From assembly GCA_020532085.1 (NCBI GenBank), contig JAJBAV010000001.1:1-64000 (forward strand): 64,000 bases of DNA, in the 5' to 3' direction. Below are positions 54,179 through 63,496 of this stretch, piece by piece. The notes under the pieces are model-generated. The model had not been told where the DNA came from. It ran no database searches and worked only from the letters and a program-made list of their open reading frames with translations. The number at the start of each line of letters is the position of its first letter. The stretch's first letter is position 1. This stretch comes from Candidatus Cloacimonadota bacterium (GTDB lineage Bacteria; Cloacimonadota; Cloacimonadia; Cloacimonadales; Cloacimonadaceae). Made by a program: the position numbers and the translations under genes.

Positions 54179-54351
54179 CCACTAATGAGCACAAATAAAA
54201 GACACTAATTTTCACAAATATAAGGTTTAATAGCGACTGCAATAGCAAACTTCAATGCCTGAAATTCACAGCTATGAACTTGATTAATCAATACTTTCCC
54301 AACAAACTCATTCGTGGCCATTCGTGCTTTTTTATTTGTGGTCATTCGTGG
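54179..54351. mobile_element. ORF-less TIR element between a nucleotidyltransferase gene and legB
   Basis: Arms 54179-54219 and 54311-54351 are inverted relatives built from CACTAATG/CACGAATG and CACAAATAAAA words, for example ACAAATAAAA in both. About 90 bp lie between them with no gene. The left arm ends 13 bp before the legB start and the right arm 18 bp after the upstream stop (54370-54372). Confidence 0.78.
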
Positions 54352-54369
54352 TAGATCAATTGTGGCGGA

Positions 54370-55062
54370 TCATTGAAAATGTTCCTTGTAGATATCCTGC
54401 GCCTTTTCATAGTCGTCGATCTGCCCGATATCCAGCCAGTATTCGCTAATGGGGTAGTGGCTTATCTTCATACCCCGTGCCAGCATATCCTTTATGAGAG
54501 AGTCCATGCCATAATAGGTGTCTGCGGGTATTATATCCAGCAACTCCGGTTTGAATACATATATGCCTGCCAAGATGGTGGTCTTGATATTGGGTTTTTC
54601 TTCTATCCCGGTCACATAGTCGCCTTCAGTGAAGATGTTGCCAAACTGGAAAGGCGTCACAATTTCCTTCGTGCTGATGGTCAGCAGCGAATCGCGCTGA
54701 CAGGCATAGCTAATCAGTTTGCTGTAATCAAGTTGCGTGAGGATGTCCCCGTTCATCACCAGAAATGGCTCTGTGAGCGCATCTTGTAGCAGCCTTACAG
54801 GGCCGGCAGTTCCCAGTGGCTTGATCTCCTTGCTGATGATGAGCCTAACCCCGTACTTGCTGCCGTCACCGAAGAAATTCTCAATGTAATCTGATTTGTA
54901 GTTCGTAGCCAGATAGATATCTTTGAAGCCATGCCTGCCAAGATGCTCGATCTGGATCTCCAATACAGCTTTTTCACCTATGGGCAGAAGTGGCTTGGGA
55001 ATTACCTCAGTGAATGGCCTAAGCCGGCTACCCAACCCGCCTGAAAGAATCACTGCCTTCAT
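54370..55062 (-). CDS. Sugar-1-phosphate nucleotidyltransferase
   Basis: 230 residues, starting with the nucleotide-binding motif ILSGGLGSRLRPFTEVIPKP then LLPIG, followed by YLATNYKSDYIENFFGDGSK, GTAGPVRLL, VMNGDILTQLDYSKL and EEKPNIKTTILAGIYVF. It ends with SEYWLDIGQIDDYEKAQDIY. It activates a sugar 1-phosphate with an NTP. Its place upstream of legB suggests that it makes the substrate of LegB (as PtmE does for GDP-GlcN), but glucose or mannose phosphate are also possible. Confidence 0.9.
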   Translation of the reverse strand: MKAVILSGGLGSRLRPFTEVIPKPLLPIGEKAVLEIQIEHLGRHGFKDIYLATNYKSDYIENFFGDGSKYGVRLIISKEIKPLGTAGPVRLLQDALTEPFLVMNGDILTQLDYSKLISYACQRDSLLTISTKEIVTPFQFGNIFTEGDYVTGIEEKPNIKTTILAGIYVFKPELLDIIPADTYYGMDSLIKDMLARGMKISHYPISEYWLDIGQIDDYEKAQDIYKEHFQ

Positions 55063-55071
55063 ATTCTCCCT

Positions 55072-56325
55072 CTATCTGGCATTTTCGATGGCATTACGCA
55101 CATCCCTGATATTTCTGGCCCAGCTGAAATATTCAGCCAAAACCTCTCTTGAGGGAACCAGGATTTGGATCTTCCCCTCCAACACCTGACTAATTTTTAT
55201 TGCCCAGCTATCATGATCAAGTGGATCGACGAATTCACCCGCCCCCTGGCTAGTGAGAAATTCGTACAAAGCTCCCGTGGGTATCAGCAGCACAGGGACG
55301 CCAGTCATTGTCGCTTTCAACGCGCTGGCTGATCCTGCCGAGTTAACCGGCAGATTTATGAACAGGTCAGCTGATTCAAAGTACTTGCGCAGGGTTTCGT
55401 CGTCCACAAAACCTACAAAATGGACCCTTTTGGCCATGCCAAGCCTGGCAGTGTACTCGTGCAGATACTGCTCGTATTCATTGAGGCCATGGCCGGTTAT
55501 ATAGCAACTGAAGCTGTATCTTTCTTTCAACTTGGATAATGCTTCGATAACCCTGTCCACCTGATACTCCGGAGACAATCTCTGCGAAAGCACGATTACA
55601 AAGCCAGCCTGCGGCAGGCCCAAATCCTTCCGGGCCGCCTTCTTACCTAATACAGGCTTCCAATAATCAAGGTCATAGCCCCACATGAAATAGAAGATCC
55701 GCAGGGCGGGATACAGCGCCTGAAAGGTGGCGAGGGCTTGGGGACTATCTTTCATTGTGAGTAGGTTTTTCACCCTGTACATCCATGCTGATTTAATGCG
55801 GTTGGCCATAAAAGTGCCAATGGCTTTCGTAATGCTTTTTCCACCGTAGCGAACAGGCAACATGAGGCTTGAATTCAGAAAGTTGTAATGCAATATCTTG
55901 CCAAGCTTTACCGCCGAATTGATTCGGCGCATCCAATGTGTATGCCGGGAGACGGGTAGCATGAAAACCGTGTCTGGGCTGTCTAGTTTCATTACAGATT
56001 GCAGAAGCTTATCCGAGTAGATTTCTTCCCGAAACTGCCCCAGTTTCATTCTTTTTATCATCACCGCGGGAAAATTGCTATGGCTGAAGTTATCTCCGAA
56101 TTCGGCGCGATAAACCTTGTCCGCTCTCAGGTCTGGCTGCCAAACCTCACAGCGATAGTCGGGCGCATGGCTGGCCAAAGCCCTAAGCAGAATATCTCCC
56201 CAATCAAGCGCGGGAATTCCCACCCAACCTCCATTGGGGGTTGTCCAGTTGGGCCACGGCCTGGGCTTATCCCCCCATTCCTTGTAGGCGGGACTAAATG
56301 AGATAATAAATATAACTGATTTCAT
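55072..56325 (-). CDS. Glycosyltransferase, GT-B fold
   Basis: 417 residues. The C-terminal half has FVIVLSQRLSPEYQVDRVIE, CYITGHGLNEYEQYLHEYTA, VHFVGFVDDETLRKYFESAD and LFINLPVNSAGSASALKATM, followed by GVPVLLIPTG, the GT4 donor-domain layout. The N-terminal half (SVIFIISFSPAYKEWGDKPR) is unusual in its opening. It is 9 bp upstream of the nucleotidyltransferase and likely co-transcribed. Confidence 0.82.
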   Translation of the reverse strand: MKSVIFIISFSPAYKEWGDKPRPWPNWTTPNGGWVGIPALDWGDILLRALASHAPDYRCEVWQPDLRADKVYRAEFGDNFSHSNFPAVMIKRMKLGQFREEIYSDKLLQSVMKLDSPDTVFMLPVSRHTHWMRRINSAVKLGKILHYNFLNSSLMLPVRYGGKSITKAIGTFMANRIKSAWMYRVKNLLTMKDSPQALATFQALYPALRIFYFMWGYDLDYWKPVLGKKAARKDLGLPQAGFVIVLSQRLSPEYQVDRVIEALSKLKERYSFSCYITGHGLNEYEQYLHEYTARLGMAKRVHFVGFVDDETLRKYFESADLFINLPVNSAGSASALKATMTGVPVLLIPTGALYEFLTSQGAGEFVDPLDHDSWAIKISQVLEGKIQILVPSREVLAEYFSWARNIRDVRNAIENAR

Positions 56326-56479
56326 ATTAGAGAGTCGTTGATGCTGTGTAGCAGCTATTACTTGGATGATCGTTGGTGTGACGGTTCATCTCTGGCATAA
56401 TCCATATGTTCGCTTGGGTGTCCCATGATGAAAAAAATCGCATAAACTCCCGGTTCATCCATGTACCAGATTGTTTTCC

Positions 56480-57145
56480 TTACGAATTGAACAAGGTCCA
56501 ATCACCGCCAATCATGTCTTTAGTCGATTTGATCACTTTTGCCGGTGTACCCCCTACCATGGAGTAGGGAGGCACATCATGTGCGACAACTGAATTAGGG
56601 GCAATGATCGAATGGTGGCCGATAGTTACCCCGGGATATATTGTGCAATGCACGCCAACATAAACACAATCTTCAATTGTGATCGGTTTTGTGGGCCTGT
56701 ATCTTTCAGCATTTTCTTTGAGAGGAAGTCCGTTTATGCACATCAAGGCCGAGGAATGCGTCCAGAAATGGCTGTAACCAATGTGCACATTGTCCCCAAT
56801 GCTTATGTTGTCGCTGAAGTCCAAAACCGCGAGGTGCCCCACAAACGACTCTTTGCCGATCACTATCCTGCCTTTGCCATGCCCAGTGATCACAACTCTT
56901 CCCTCTATTATCGAATTATCCCCAATACTTATCCTCTCCAGGATGGCTCCAGTGCCGATCTTCACGTTGTTTCCAATCTTCACGTCATATCTGGCCTTAA
57001 CGTTGTCCCCTATCCTGCATCCCTTGCCGACAATGGAGTCTCTACTGATGAATACGTGGTTGCCGATATGATTGTTCTTTCTCAGTTTCCTGATCCTGAC
57101 TTGATTGACCCAAGTTTGTGCGATCCTCTTCAAAAACTTATTCAT
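56480..57145 (-). CDS. Hexapeptide-repeat acyltransferase
   Basis: 221 residues with an unusually long left-handed beta-helix. Repeats run from about residue 25 to 205 (HIGNHVFISRDSIVGKGCRI, GNNVKIGTGAILERISIGDN, GKESFVGHLAVLDF, IGDNVHIGYSHFWTH, TIEDCVYVGVHCTIYPGVTI, GHHSIIAPNSVVAHDVPPYS, MVGGTPAKVI). It is probably an O- or N-acetyltransferase of the locus. 154 bp separate it from the next gene, with nothing notable in the gap. Confidence 0.86.
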   Translation of the reverse strand: MNKFLKRIAQTWVNQVRIRKLRKNNHIGNHVFISRDSIVGKGCRIGDNVKARYDVKIGNNVKIGTGAILERISIGDNSIIEGRVVITGHGKGRIVIGKESFVGHLAVLDFSDNISIGDNVHIGYSHFWTHSSALMCINGLPLKENAERYRPTKPITIEDCVYVGVHCTIYPGVTIGHHSIIAPNSVVAHDVPPYSMVGGTPAKVIKSTKDMIGGDWTLFNS

Positions 57146-57319
57146 CTCCAGCTTACCTCTCGAAGGACAGTCATCATATTATTAATAGGTGATTAACAGA
57201 TTACCCTTTTTGCTTTCATTATCAGCTTTGCTCTTGATGCTGGATACTACCCGGGCGCAGTGATTTCTGAATATAGCAGGTTATCGAACACGAAAGCATG
57301 GATTACATGACATCATTTT

Positions 57320-58420
57320 TCAGTTGAAAATTTCTCTGGCCAGGCCCTTGCCAAAGATCTGATGCGCAATGATCCCAAGGTTGAAATTGCCCTCAATCAC
57401 ATAGGCTCCCCCTTCCAGCAAGGCAATGTCCCAGCCGATGAATTTGAGTTCGTGGAAAGCTATGGCGGTGCGCTTGACGAGATCTCGTGCTTCATCCCAA
57501 CGTTTAATCCTAACCCCCCCAAATTTGGTGTTGGTACCGGGGATTTCTGTGTGATCGACCATATCGTAGGGAATTCTGCCAAATTGCCCCAATATCCCGG
57601 TTTCAACATCCACTTCCACCATCATGCCGCCTTGGCTTACATTATCAACCGGTTTTCCCCGGGCTCCTATCTTGAGCATTGCCGCGATAATCTCCACGCC
57701 GCCATCCTGATATTTGGACAGGACCCTAAATGTGTTCAGACAGCTCGGATTCAACGCTGCCAACTGGCCATCCTGCACCAAGCCTTCCTGAAGGATAAGT
57801 TGCTTGTTCTTGAATGATCCCGAAATGAATCCCGCAGAAAGAACAGCGGATCCTTCATGGAAAAGACCGTCTTCCCCCCGGTTAAAAGAGTGGATCCCCA
57901 CTCCCTCGGAACCAAGGCTGTCTTTGAGAAACAACCTGTTGTGTCTTACTCCCGCTATCATCTCGTCTACCTGATCGTGCTTCAGAACTTGGTTCGAGAG
58001 GTCAAAAAATGTGCTTTTTGAGAACTTGAGGTAAACCTTAGGGTGCTTTATTCCGTACACTTGGCAAAGGTCGGCAAAAAGAGCCTTGTCTTCAGTTAAA
58101 TACTTGTATTGTGAGTATTTCATTATCTCTTTGTCGAAAGCGGACTGGGGAATATAAGTCTTCATTTCACCAACAGGCATAGTGCATGATTTCAAGAACA
58201 TGGAGTATTCAAAGTAGGTATAGGGAAACTCTTCCCAGTGCCGAGCCACAGCCCAAGCTTCCCTGATTTGGGTAAGCAACCCCTTCCTGCCCTTGGTTCT
58301 TCGGTAATGCCTTAGGCAATGATAGACAGGAGAATGTACGTACATGCCATTGGGCAAGCCTTTCAATATTATTCTCAATCTTATGCAGATTTTGTATATC
58401 GTACGTAAGGTTTGTTTCAT
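57320..58420 (-). CDS. Sugar-transfer-associated ATP-grasp protein
   Basis: 366 residues resembling the ATPgrasp_ST family (PF14397). It has YQYKYLTEDK-like SQYKYLTEDKALFADLCQVY, NRLFLKDSLGSEGVGIHSFN (ATP loop), LILQEGLVQDGQLAALNPSC, LNTFRVLSK and FIGWDIALLEGGAYVIEGNF near the end. The family occurs in polysaccharide loci; its product is not established but may be an amide or peptide-like decoration. It is the third ATP-grasp gene of the locus and is not close to the other two. Confidence 0.88.
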   Translation of the reverse strand: MKQTLRTIYKICIRLRIILKGLPNGMYVHSPVYHCLRHYRRTKGRKGLLTQIREAWAVARHWEEFPYTYFEYSMFLKSCTMPVGEMKTYIPQSAFDKEIMKYSQYKYLTEDKALFADLCQVYGIKHPKVYLKFSKSTFFDLSNQVLKHDQVDEMIAGVRHNRLFLKDSLGSEGVGIHSFNRGEDGLFHEGSAVLSAGFISGSFKNKQLILQEGLVQDGQLAALNPSCLNTFRVLSKYQDGGVEIIAAMLKIGARGKPVDNVSQGGMMVEVDVETGILGQFGRIPYDMVDHTEIPGTNTKFGGVRIKRWDEARDLVKRTAIAFHELKFIGWDIALLEGGAYVIEGNFNLGIIAHQIFGKGLAREIFN

Positions 58421-58521
58421 TATGTTACCCCCTGTACCAAGAATTCAGCATCATTGTTTGTAAAGCCGAAAACCAACATCGGTCCCGTTCTAAGTCCATC
58501 AGGTCTCTTTGTAGCCAGAAA

Positions 58522-60015
58522 TCATTTTCCATTTCTCATCTCGTCGTTTATATAGCCAAACGTTTTCTTAAGCTTAAACATATCTGTAAGCATCAGCCAG
58601 TGTTCTTTCCTGAGCAATCCGGTAAGGACTAGCACTGCATAAACAGCAATAAGGAAGACTGGAGCAAAAGCCACCCACCACAACGGCGTGATGTTTTTGA
58701 TTTGTGTCGTGGCAAAGTATCCGGCACCAGCGGCGATAAGTATAACCATGTGCCGAAAGTAGTTCTTGGGGTCCAGCTTTACTTCACCCAGCCGTTTGGC
58801 GAAAAAAATGGATAGTAGGTTGACGGCCACATTGATCACCAAGAGGTTCAGGGCCACACCGGTCGCTCCCAGATTCAGATATTTGGGCGATACGAAAACG
58901 GTGACGGAAACTAAAAAGATCGCGAGTTTGATCACATTTATGGCGGCAGCCAGATTGAACTTGCCCATCCCGCTCAGGATGTTCCCGTAAGGCATTCCCC
59001 AAAGCAAGAAATAGGTGGAGAAAAGCAAAAGGATGAAGGGGGTTATGCTGGGCTGGTACTTTGAACCCAGCACCAGTATCAGGAACTCCCCGCCCACGAG
59101 TCCAACCGCGCAGACCAGGGGCAGCACAAAGAGCACGATGATCTCCTGATATTTGCGTATGTTGTTGTTTACTCCCGCCCAGTCGCCTTTGGCTATCATC
59201 GAGGAAAACAGAGGAAAGAAGATCATGCCCACCGGTCCGGCTATAAGCATGAACATCCCGCCGATGGAATTGGCGGCGGAGAAGTAGCCCAGCTGTTCGG
59301 TGCTGGTGAAATGAGCCAGCATCAACTTGTCCGCAAAATGCGTTACCGACGTGATCACAACTATAATGAGCATGGGCAGCGACATCCGGTAATACTCCTT
59401 GGCCAGCACGGGGTTATATTTACCGATGGGGTATTCCCTAAGCAAACGGTAGATGAAAGGTATCACCAAAATGCTTAGCAACAGATTCCAGGCAGACATG
59501 GCTATAGCCGCCCCCCCCAGCAGCACGATGACCACCCTGCCAATATGGTACATGATGCCCCGGATGAAGCTTGGGATGTTAGCCTTGGCCTGTTGCAGTT
59601 TTGCCGTGTAGATGGTCTGCGAATAACCCTCATATTTGTGGATAACGTTAAAGAGCAGGGTGAGGATGATCACCACCTGCACTTCCCGGCTTTCAAACTG
59701 GTAATGCAGCAGGTACTTTTGGATCAGGAACCAGCCCAGCACTGCCACGAAGTACACAATGCCGGTCACTATTGAGATCCGTGTGATCACTGCCATGCAT
59801 TCCTCGTGGTCCCGGCCTTCGGAGGCCAATTTGATATGAGGAGAGCCGAAGATGCCATTGATAAAGCCAAATATGCCCGTATAGGCCGTAGCGAAGGTGA
59901 TGGTTCCCATCACAGTGGGGCCTGCCAGCCTGGCTACCACAATGCCTCCCAGAGTTGCCACCAGGTGAAGGAGAAAATTTGACCCGAACTGGACCAGGAA
60001 CCTTTGTTTTAACAT
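58522..60015 (-). CDS. wzx: Polysaccharide flippase (Wzx-like, MOP superfamily)
   Basis: 497 residues with about 12-14 membrane segments, starting VQFGSNFLLHLVATLGGIVV ARLAGP. The pattern of paired hydrophobic helices with a FADKLMLAHFTSTEQLGYFS loop and GPVGMIFFPLFSSMIAKGDW is that of the MOP flippase PF01943 group. It would flip lipid-linked repeat units to the periplasm. It is followed by the Wzy-like gene upstream (17 bp gap), as expected of a Wzx/Wzy-dependent pathway. Confidence 0.9.
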   Translation of the reverse strand: MLKQRFLVQFGSNFLLHLVATLGGIVVARLAGPTVMGTITFATAYTGIFGFINGIFGSPHIKLASEGRDHEECMAVITRISIVTGIVYFVAVLGWFLIQKYLLHYQFESREVQVVIILTLLFNVIHKYEGYSQTIYTAKLQQAKANIPSFIRGIMYHIGRVVIVLLGGAAIAMSAWNLLLSILVIPFIYRLLREYPIGKYNPVLAKEYYRMSLPMLIIVVITSVTHFADKLMLAHFTSTEQLGYFSAANSIGGMFMLIAGPVGMIFFPLFSSMIAKGDWAGVNNNIRKYQEIIVLFVLPLVCAVGLVGGEFLILVLGSKYQPSITPFILLLFSTYFLLWGMPYGNILSGMGKFNLAAAINVIKLAIFLVSVTVFVSPKYLNLGATGVALNLLVINVAVNLLSIFFAKRLGEVKLDPKNYFRHMVILIAAGAGYFATTQIKNITPLWWVAFAPVFLIAVYAVLVLTGLLRKEHWLMLTDMFKLKKTFGYINDEMRNGK

Positions 60016-60031
60016 CCGTTATCTACTATCT

Positions 60032-61462
60032 TTAGATTTTCTTGCCCTGAACCGTGTAAGGAATCAAGGCCACGTTGATTATCGAAAATAAAAACGCCCA
60101 GATCAGGTACTTGGAGACCGAGGTCAGGGTTAGGCTCCAGAGTATGGTGGACGTGGAGTGAACCACAAAAAAACCGATCAAGGCCAGGATAAACACCCAA
60201 TGGGCATTGTCCCCCACGCCCATAAGGCTGTTACTTCTTCCCCTTTGCCATGTTTTTGCCAGGATGGCAAGAAAGGCAAAGCTTAGCAGGATAAAACCCA
60301 ACACACCTAGGTTGAGCAGATTGGTCTGGTTGCCCACGTGAGGGTCCATGTACTGCATGAATGTGTTGGAAAAGGCCCAGCCGATCACCGGGCTTTCCCT
60401 CCACATACTCATTACCCTGGGGCCACGGTATGTGACCCTGCTCAGCGTACCACCCGCCGATATGTCTCCCTCGGCAAATTCTTGCAGAGTTAGCATCCTC
60501 CCGAATGCCAGGGAGCTTTGAGAAAAAACCAGAGGGAAAGCACCGCCGATTAACACGATCAGTAGGCTAACAATAACGACCACCCTCACCATCTGTTTAA
60601 GAAAACCAAAGCCGCGCATGAAGAAAAATGAGGCCAGGACCAGCACCAAAAATAGTATCCAGCCCCTGGTGGCAGACAGGAATATGCTCAGGCCCGATAC
60701 GAAAGAGCCGGTAACCAGCAAATTCGGTGAGATCGTGGTCACTCTCCTGAACAGCAAGCAGATGCTCACCACCAATGTAACGCTCATGATCGACGAAGAA
60801 AACAGGACCCGGCCCAAACTCTCTTCAGAAGCGTCAATTGCCCTGAAGCGGCTGATGCCGGAAAGAATGTTGTGGAAGTAGTTGCCCGTTACATAGGTGT
60901 GGATGATCAGCATAAAACCGATCAGCACCACGGGCAGCAACAGCCTGAACAGCCTGTCCAAGTCTTCTGGTTGGGTGATGATCCTGGCGGCCACCAAAGG
61001 CCAAAGCCAGTTAAAAACGAAGCGGAAAGCCCTTACCATGTTGGCGGCAGATATTCCCATGGCCAGTGAAATGGCGAAATAAAACACTCCCAAGCCGATC
61101 AACAGCCAAACTTCCCGCCCGAACAGGAAAGCTCTTTCGCGGCGTTTCCTGCTATTCTTGACCAACAGCGTCAGCAACAACAGATCGCTGTAAGACAAGG
61201 TGATCCCAGGTATTATACCATAACCCGGTATTCCGTAAATATCTGATTGGTACAAGCCAGTGAATAAGCGCCCTGGGGCATCGCTGATCATGAAGAACCA
61301 CACCAGCCAGAGCAGGTCGTCTTTGCCATTGTAAATATTGGCCAGCAGGAGCAAGAAAACGCCCTGTACCACAACTGTCGGCAAACCAAGCCGGGGAAAG
61401 CCATAAACAACCAAAATGGTACCCAGGAACGCCAGGATCATTTTCAGGCTGTCCCGGTTCAC
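60032..61462 (-). CDS. wzy: O-antigen polymerase-like membrane protein (Wzy)
   Basis: 476 residues with about 11 membrane segments and a large periplasmic loop (AFGRMLTLQEFAEGDISAGG to MQYMDPHVGNQTNLL). This loop carries the R/H/N residues common in O-antigen ligase/polymerase proteins (RVTYRGPRVMSMWRESPVIG then WAFSNTF). It likely polymerises the repeat unit. Wzy proteins are poorly conserved, so the role is judged from topology and position next to Wzx. Confidence 0.82.
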   Translation of the reverse strand: MNRDSLKMILAFLGTILVVYGFPRLGLPTVVVQGVFLLLLANIYNGKDDLLWLVWFFMISDAPGRLFTGLYQSDIYGIPGYGIIPGITLSYSDLLLLTLLVKNSRKRRERAFLFGREVWLLIGLGVFYFAISLAMGISAANMVRAFRFVFNWLWPLVAARIITQPEDLDRLFRLLLPVVLIGFMLIIHTYVTGNYFHNILSGISRFRAIDASEESLGRVLFSSSIMSVTLVVSICLLFRRVTTISPNLLVTGSFVSGLSIFLSATRGWILFLVLVLASFFFMRGFGFLKQMVRVVVIVSLLIVLIGGAFPLVFSQSSLAFGRMLTLQEFAEGDISAGGTLSRVTYRGPRVMSMWRESPVIGWAFSNTFMQYMDPHVGNQTNLLNLGVLGFILLSFAFLAILAKTWQRGRSNSLMGVGDNAHWVFILALIGFFVVHSTSTILWSLTLTSVSKYLIWAFLFSIINVALIPYTVQGKKI

Positions 61463-61514
61463 GCAAACACTCCCGGCTCACTTTTATTGGGGTTGTTCCG
61501 GCAAAGGAATATGT

Positions 61515-62519
61515 TCATTTGCACAATCTCCGGGCGAAATGGGCCAGCCTGAAAGGCAACTTCCTTATGCTGTAGCTGTAGAACTTCTTGGTTTCTCTGG
61601 AAAAACTCAGCTTCATGCGGAGGAGATGGGGCAGCCGGTCCGGGTGGATGGCCCCCAAATCCAGGTAAGCGCAGCCAAGGTTCTTTGCCCACCTGATCTG
61701 GTCCCAGATCAGCAGCTCATTCTGATACAGGTTGTTGGGTATGCCGATCTTCCTTCCGGCGGCCCAGCCAATGGCGTAATTGCTGTTGGCCAGGGCAATG
61801 CCGGTGCTGATATATTCCCCTTGATAGCGTACAGCCGTGCACACAGCCCTGCCCAGGGCATGGTAGTGGGAAAAAACCCCCTTGTAAAAGGCTTCGTCTC
61901 TGATCTTAAGCCCAGCCTTGCGCTTCAGGTCGGTGCCAAGGGCAGTAAAAACGCCGAAGTCTCCTGGATCCAAAGAGACCGCTTCCAGGCCCAGCTTCAG
62001 CGCGCGCCGGATCTTCTGTTTCTGGCTGTGTTTCAAACTGTTGAAAATTTCTTCCTCCGTCTGGCCCTCAAGGCCGACAAGCACGGTTTCATGTGACTTC
62101 GCTCCCAGTTTTTCCCAGGCAGTTTTTACTGCCTGCTGTAAAGCTATGTTGGAGACTATGCTCAGGCTTTCCAAAGCATGGGTGCGGGTTTTGGCCAGAA
62201 GGCCTTCCAGGGAAACCGCGTTTTCATCGAAAACCCAGCCCCCGTAAGGCATTTCATTAGCTGACAGATTGGAATACGATCTGGTGATCCATCCTTCTCT
62301 GAAGGAATGGCAGGGACAGCAGCCGACCAATTCTGCATCCTGATAGGCCAGGTAGTAGCTGAGGTCGCTGCCGAAAGCTGCGGATGCCATGCGGTTGAGG
62401 GCTACCTCGTGAAAAACGGTGCCGCCGCAATCATTGCACAAAATATCAATATTGGCTGCCAGGTCCGCATCTATTTTGCCAAGGCTTAATCTGACTATAG
62501 TTGGATACTGCTCAATCAC
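61515..62519 (-). CDS. FemAB/GNAT-type acyltransferase, second gene
   Basis: 334 residues with GNAT/FemAB features: LAYQDAELVGCCPCHSFREG, ESLSIVSNIALQQAVKTAWE, FNSLKHSQKQKIRRALKLGL (acceptor motif), AVCTAVRYQGEYISTGIALA and NSNYAIGWAAGRKIGIPNNL with LDLGAIHP near the end. It is quite different from the protein at 49184-50263. It may acylate or aminoacylate the glycan or peptidoglycan. A possible start is ATG 62519, with no strong ribosome binding site. Confidence 0.78.
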   Translation of the reverse strand: MIEQYPTIVRLSLGKIDADLAANIDILCNDCGGTVFHEVALNRMASAAFGSDLSYYLAYQDAELVGCCPCHSFREGWITRSYSNLSANEMPYGGWVFDENAVSLEGLLAKTRTHALESLSIVSNIALQQAVKTAWEKLGAKSHETVLVGLEGQTEEEIFNSLKHSQKQKIRRALKLGLEAVSLDPGDFGVFTALGTDLKRKAGLKIRDEAFYKGVFSHYHALGRAVCTAVRYQGEYISTGIALANSNYAIGWAAGRKIGIPNNLYQNELLIWDQIRWAKNLGCAYLDLGAIHPDRLPHLLRMKLSFSRETKKFYSYSIRKLPFRLAHFARRLCK

Positions 62520-62569
62520 CCGATAAAGCCCCTATCTTCAATTCGAAAACGATACTGGTTTGTAAATGT

Positions 62570-63496
62570 TCACGCATCCTCACTGTTAAAAAATTCACCC
62601 AACTGCAGATCGATCTCTTCCGGGAGTCCGTAATTCCCATGCCCCGGAGTGAATGTCAGCTCTCCAAAGACAAATTTTTTGTTCACGAAATAGAAATCAA
62701 CCCTCACATAATCAAAATCTGCTGATAGTTTTTCGCTGTATTCGAGCAACTTTCGCAAAGGCAGTTCCGGATTCAGCGGCACGTTCCTGTCCGCCTTGCC
62801 CCGCAGAAAGTCGATATCCATCCAATTGCCTTGGGTATCATAGGTGTTATAAACCATCTGGGAGTATCTTCCTGTGACCATATGCATGAATCCCGGTTTC
62901 CCATTGAAGCAGTAAACCTTATAGTCCGTTAGCTCTCCGCTGGTGTCTTCAAGATACTTCTCGCAGATGATGCGGGGTTTGATATCCCTGTAAACCCTTT
63001 CTCGCTGGCAATAGTAGAAATTGCTCTTGAGCCAGAAGTTTACTCTGGCCTTAAGCTCCTTGTGGTCTATCGCGCTTTTATCCCTGCAGATGTAGTTCCA
63101 GGCGGCACCATGGGTGGCTTTGAGCGCAAATCTCTGGGGCAGCCTGTTCAGGGATTCACGAAATCCCTTGTAGCTGTCATAAACTCCGTAGATCTCGTTC
63201 AGGATCTCCGGCCCCGCCTTTTCTTCCACATATTTCCGAACTTCATACTTGTCGGCACATTGCACTTTCAAAGCGGGCGGCGGGGTCATCAGGATCTTAA
63301 CCACGTGTTCAGAGTACTTGCGGGGTTCCTTAAGGTTTGGTTTGACGCCGTGTCTGTTTAGGTAATACTGTTCCACAAATTTCTCATCCGGGATCAGAAT
63401 CTTATTTGCCAGCCTCTTGTACCTCACATACCTGTAAAAAAGAGAAGGATTGCTCTTTTTCATTGCTGCCAGACTTTGCCTGATACTCATCTTCAC
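62570..63496 (-). CDS. TupA-like ATP-grasp protein
   Basis: 308 residues matching TupA-like ATP-grasp proteins (PF14305): NPSLFYRYVRYKRLANKILI, CADKYEVRKYVEEKAGPEIL, RFALKATHGAAWNYICRDKS, ICEKYLEDTSGELTDYKVYC, FNGKPGFMHMV and FDYVRVDFYFVNKKFVFGEL. TupA is named from teichuronopeptide synthesis, where glutamate is joined to a uronic acid polymer. This is the fourth ATP-grasp of the locus. It overlaps the next upstream gene by 4 bp. Confidence 0.9.
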   Translation of the reverse strand: MKMSIRQSLAAMKKSNPSLFYRYVRYKRLANKILIPDEKFVEQYYLNRHGVKPNLKEPRKYSEHVVKILMTPPPALKVQCADKYEVRKYVEEKAGPEILNEIYGVYDSYKGFRESLNRLPQRFALKATHGAAWNYICRDKSAIDHKELKARVNFWLKSNFYYCQRERVYRDIKPRIICEKYLEDTSGELTDYKVYCFNGKPGFMHMVTGRYSQMVYNTYDTQGNWMDIDFLRGKADRNVPLNPELPLRKLLEYSEKLSADFDYVRVDFYFVNKKFVFGELTFTPGHGNYGLPEEIDLQLGEFFNSEDA

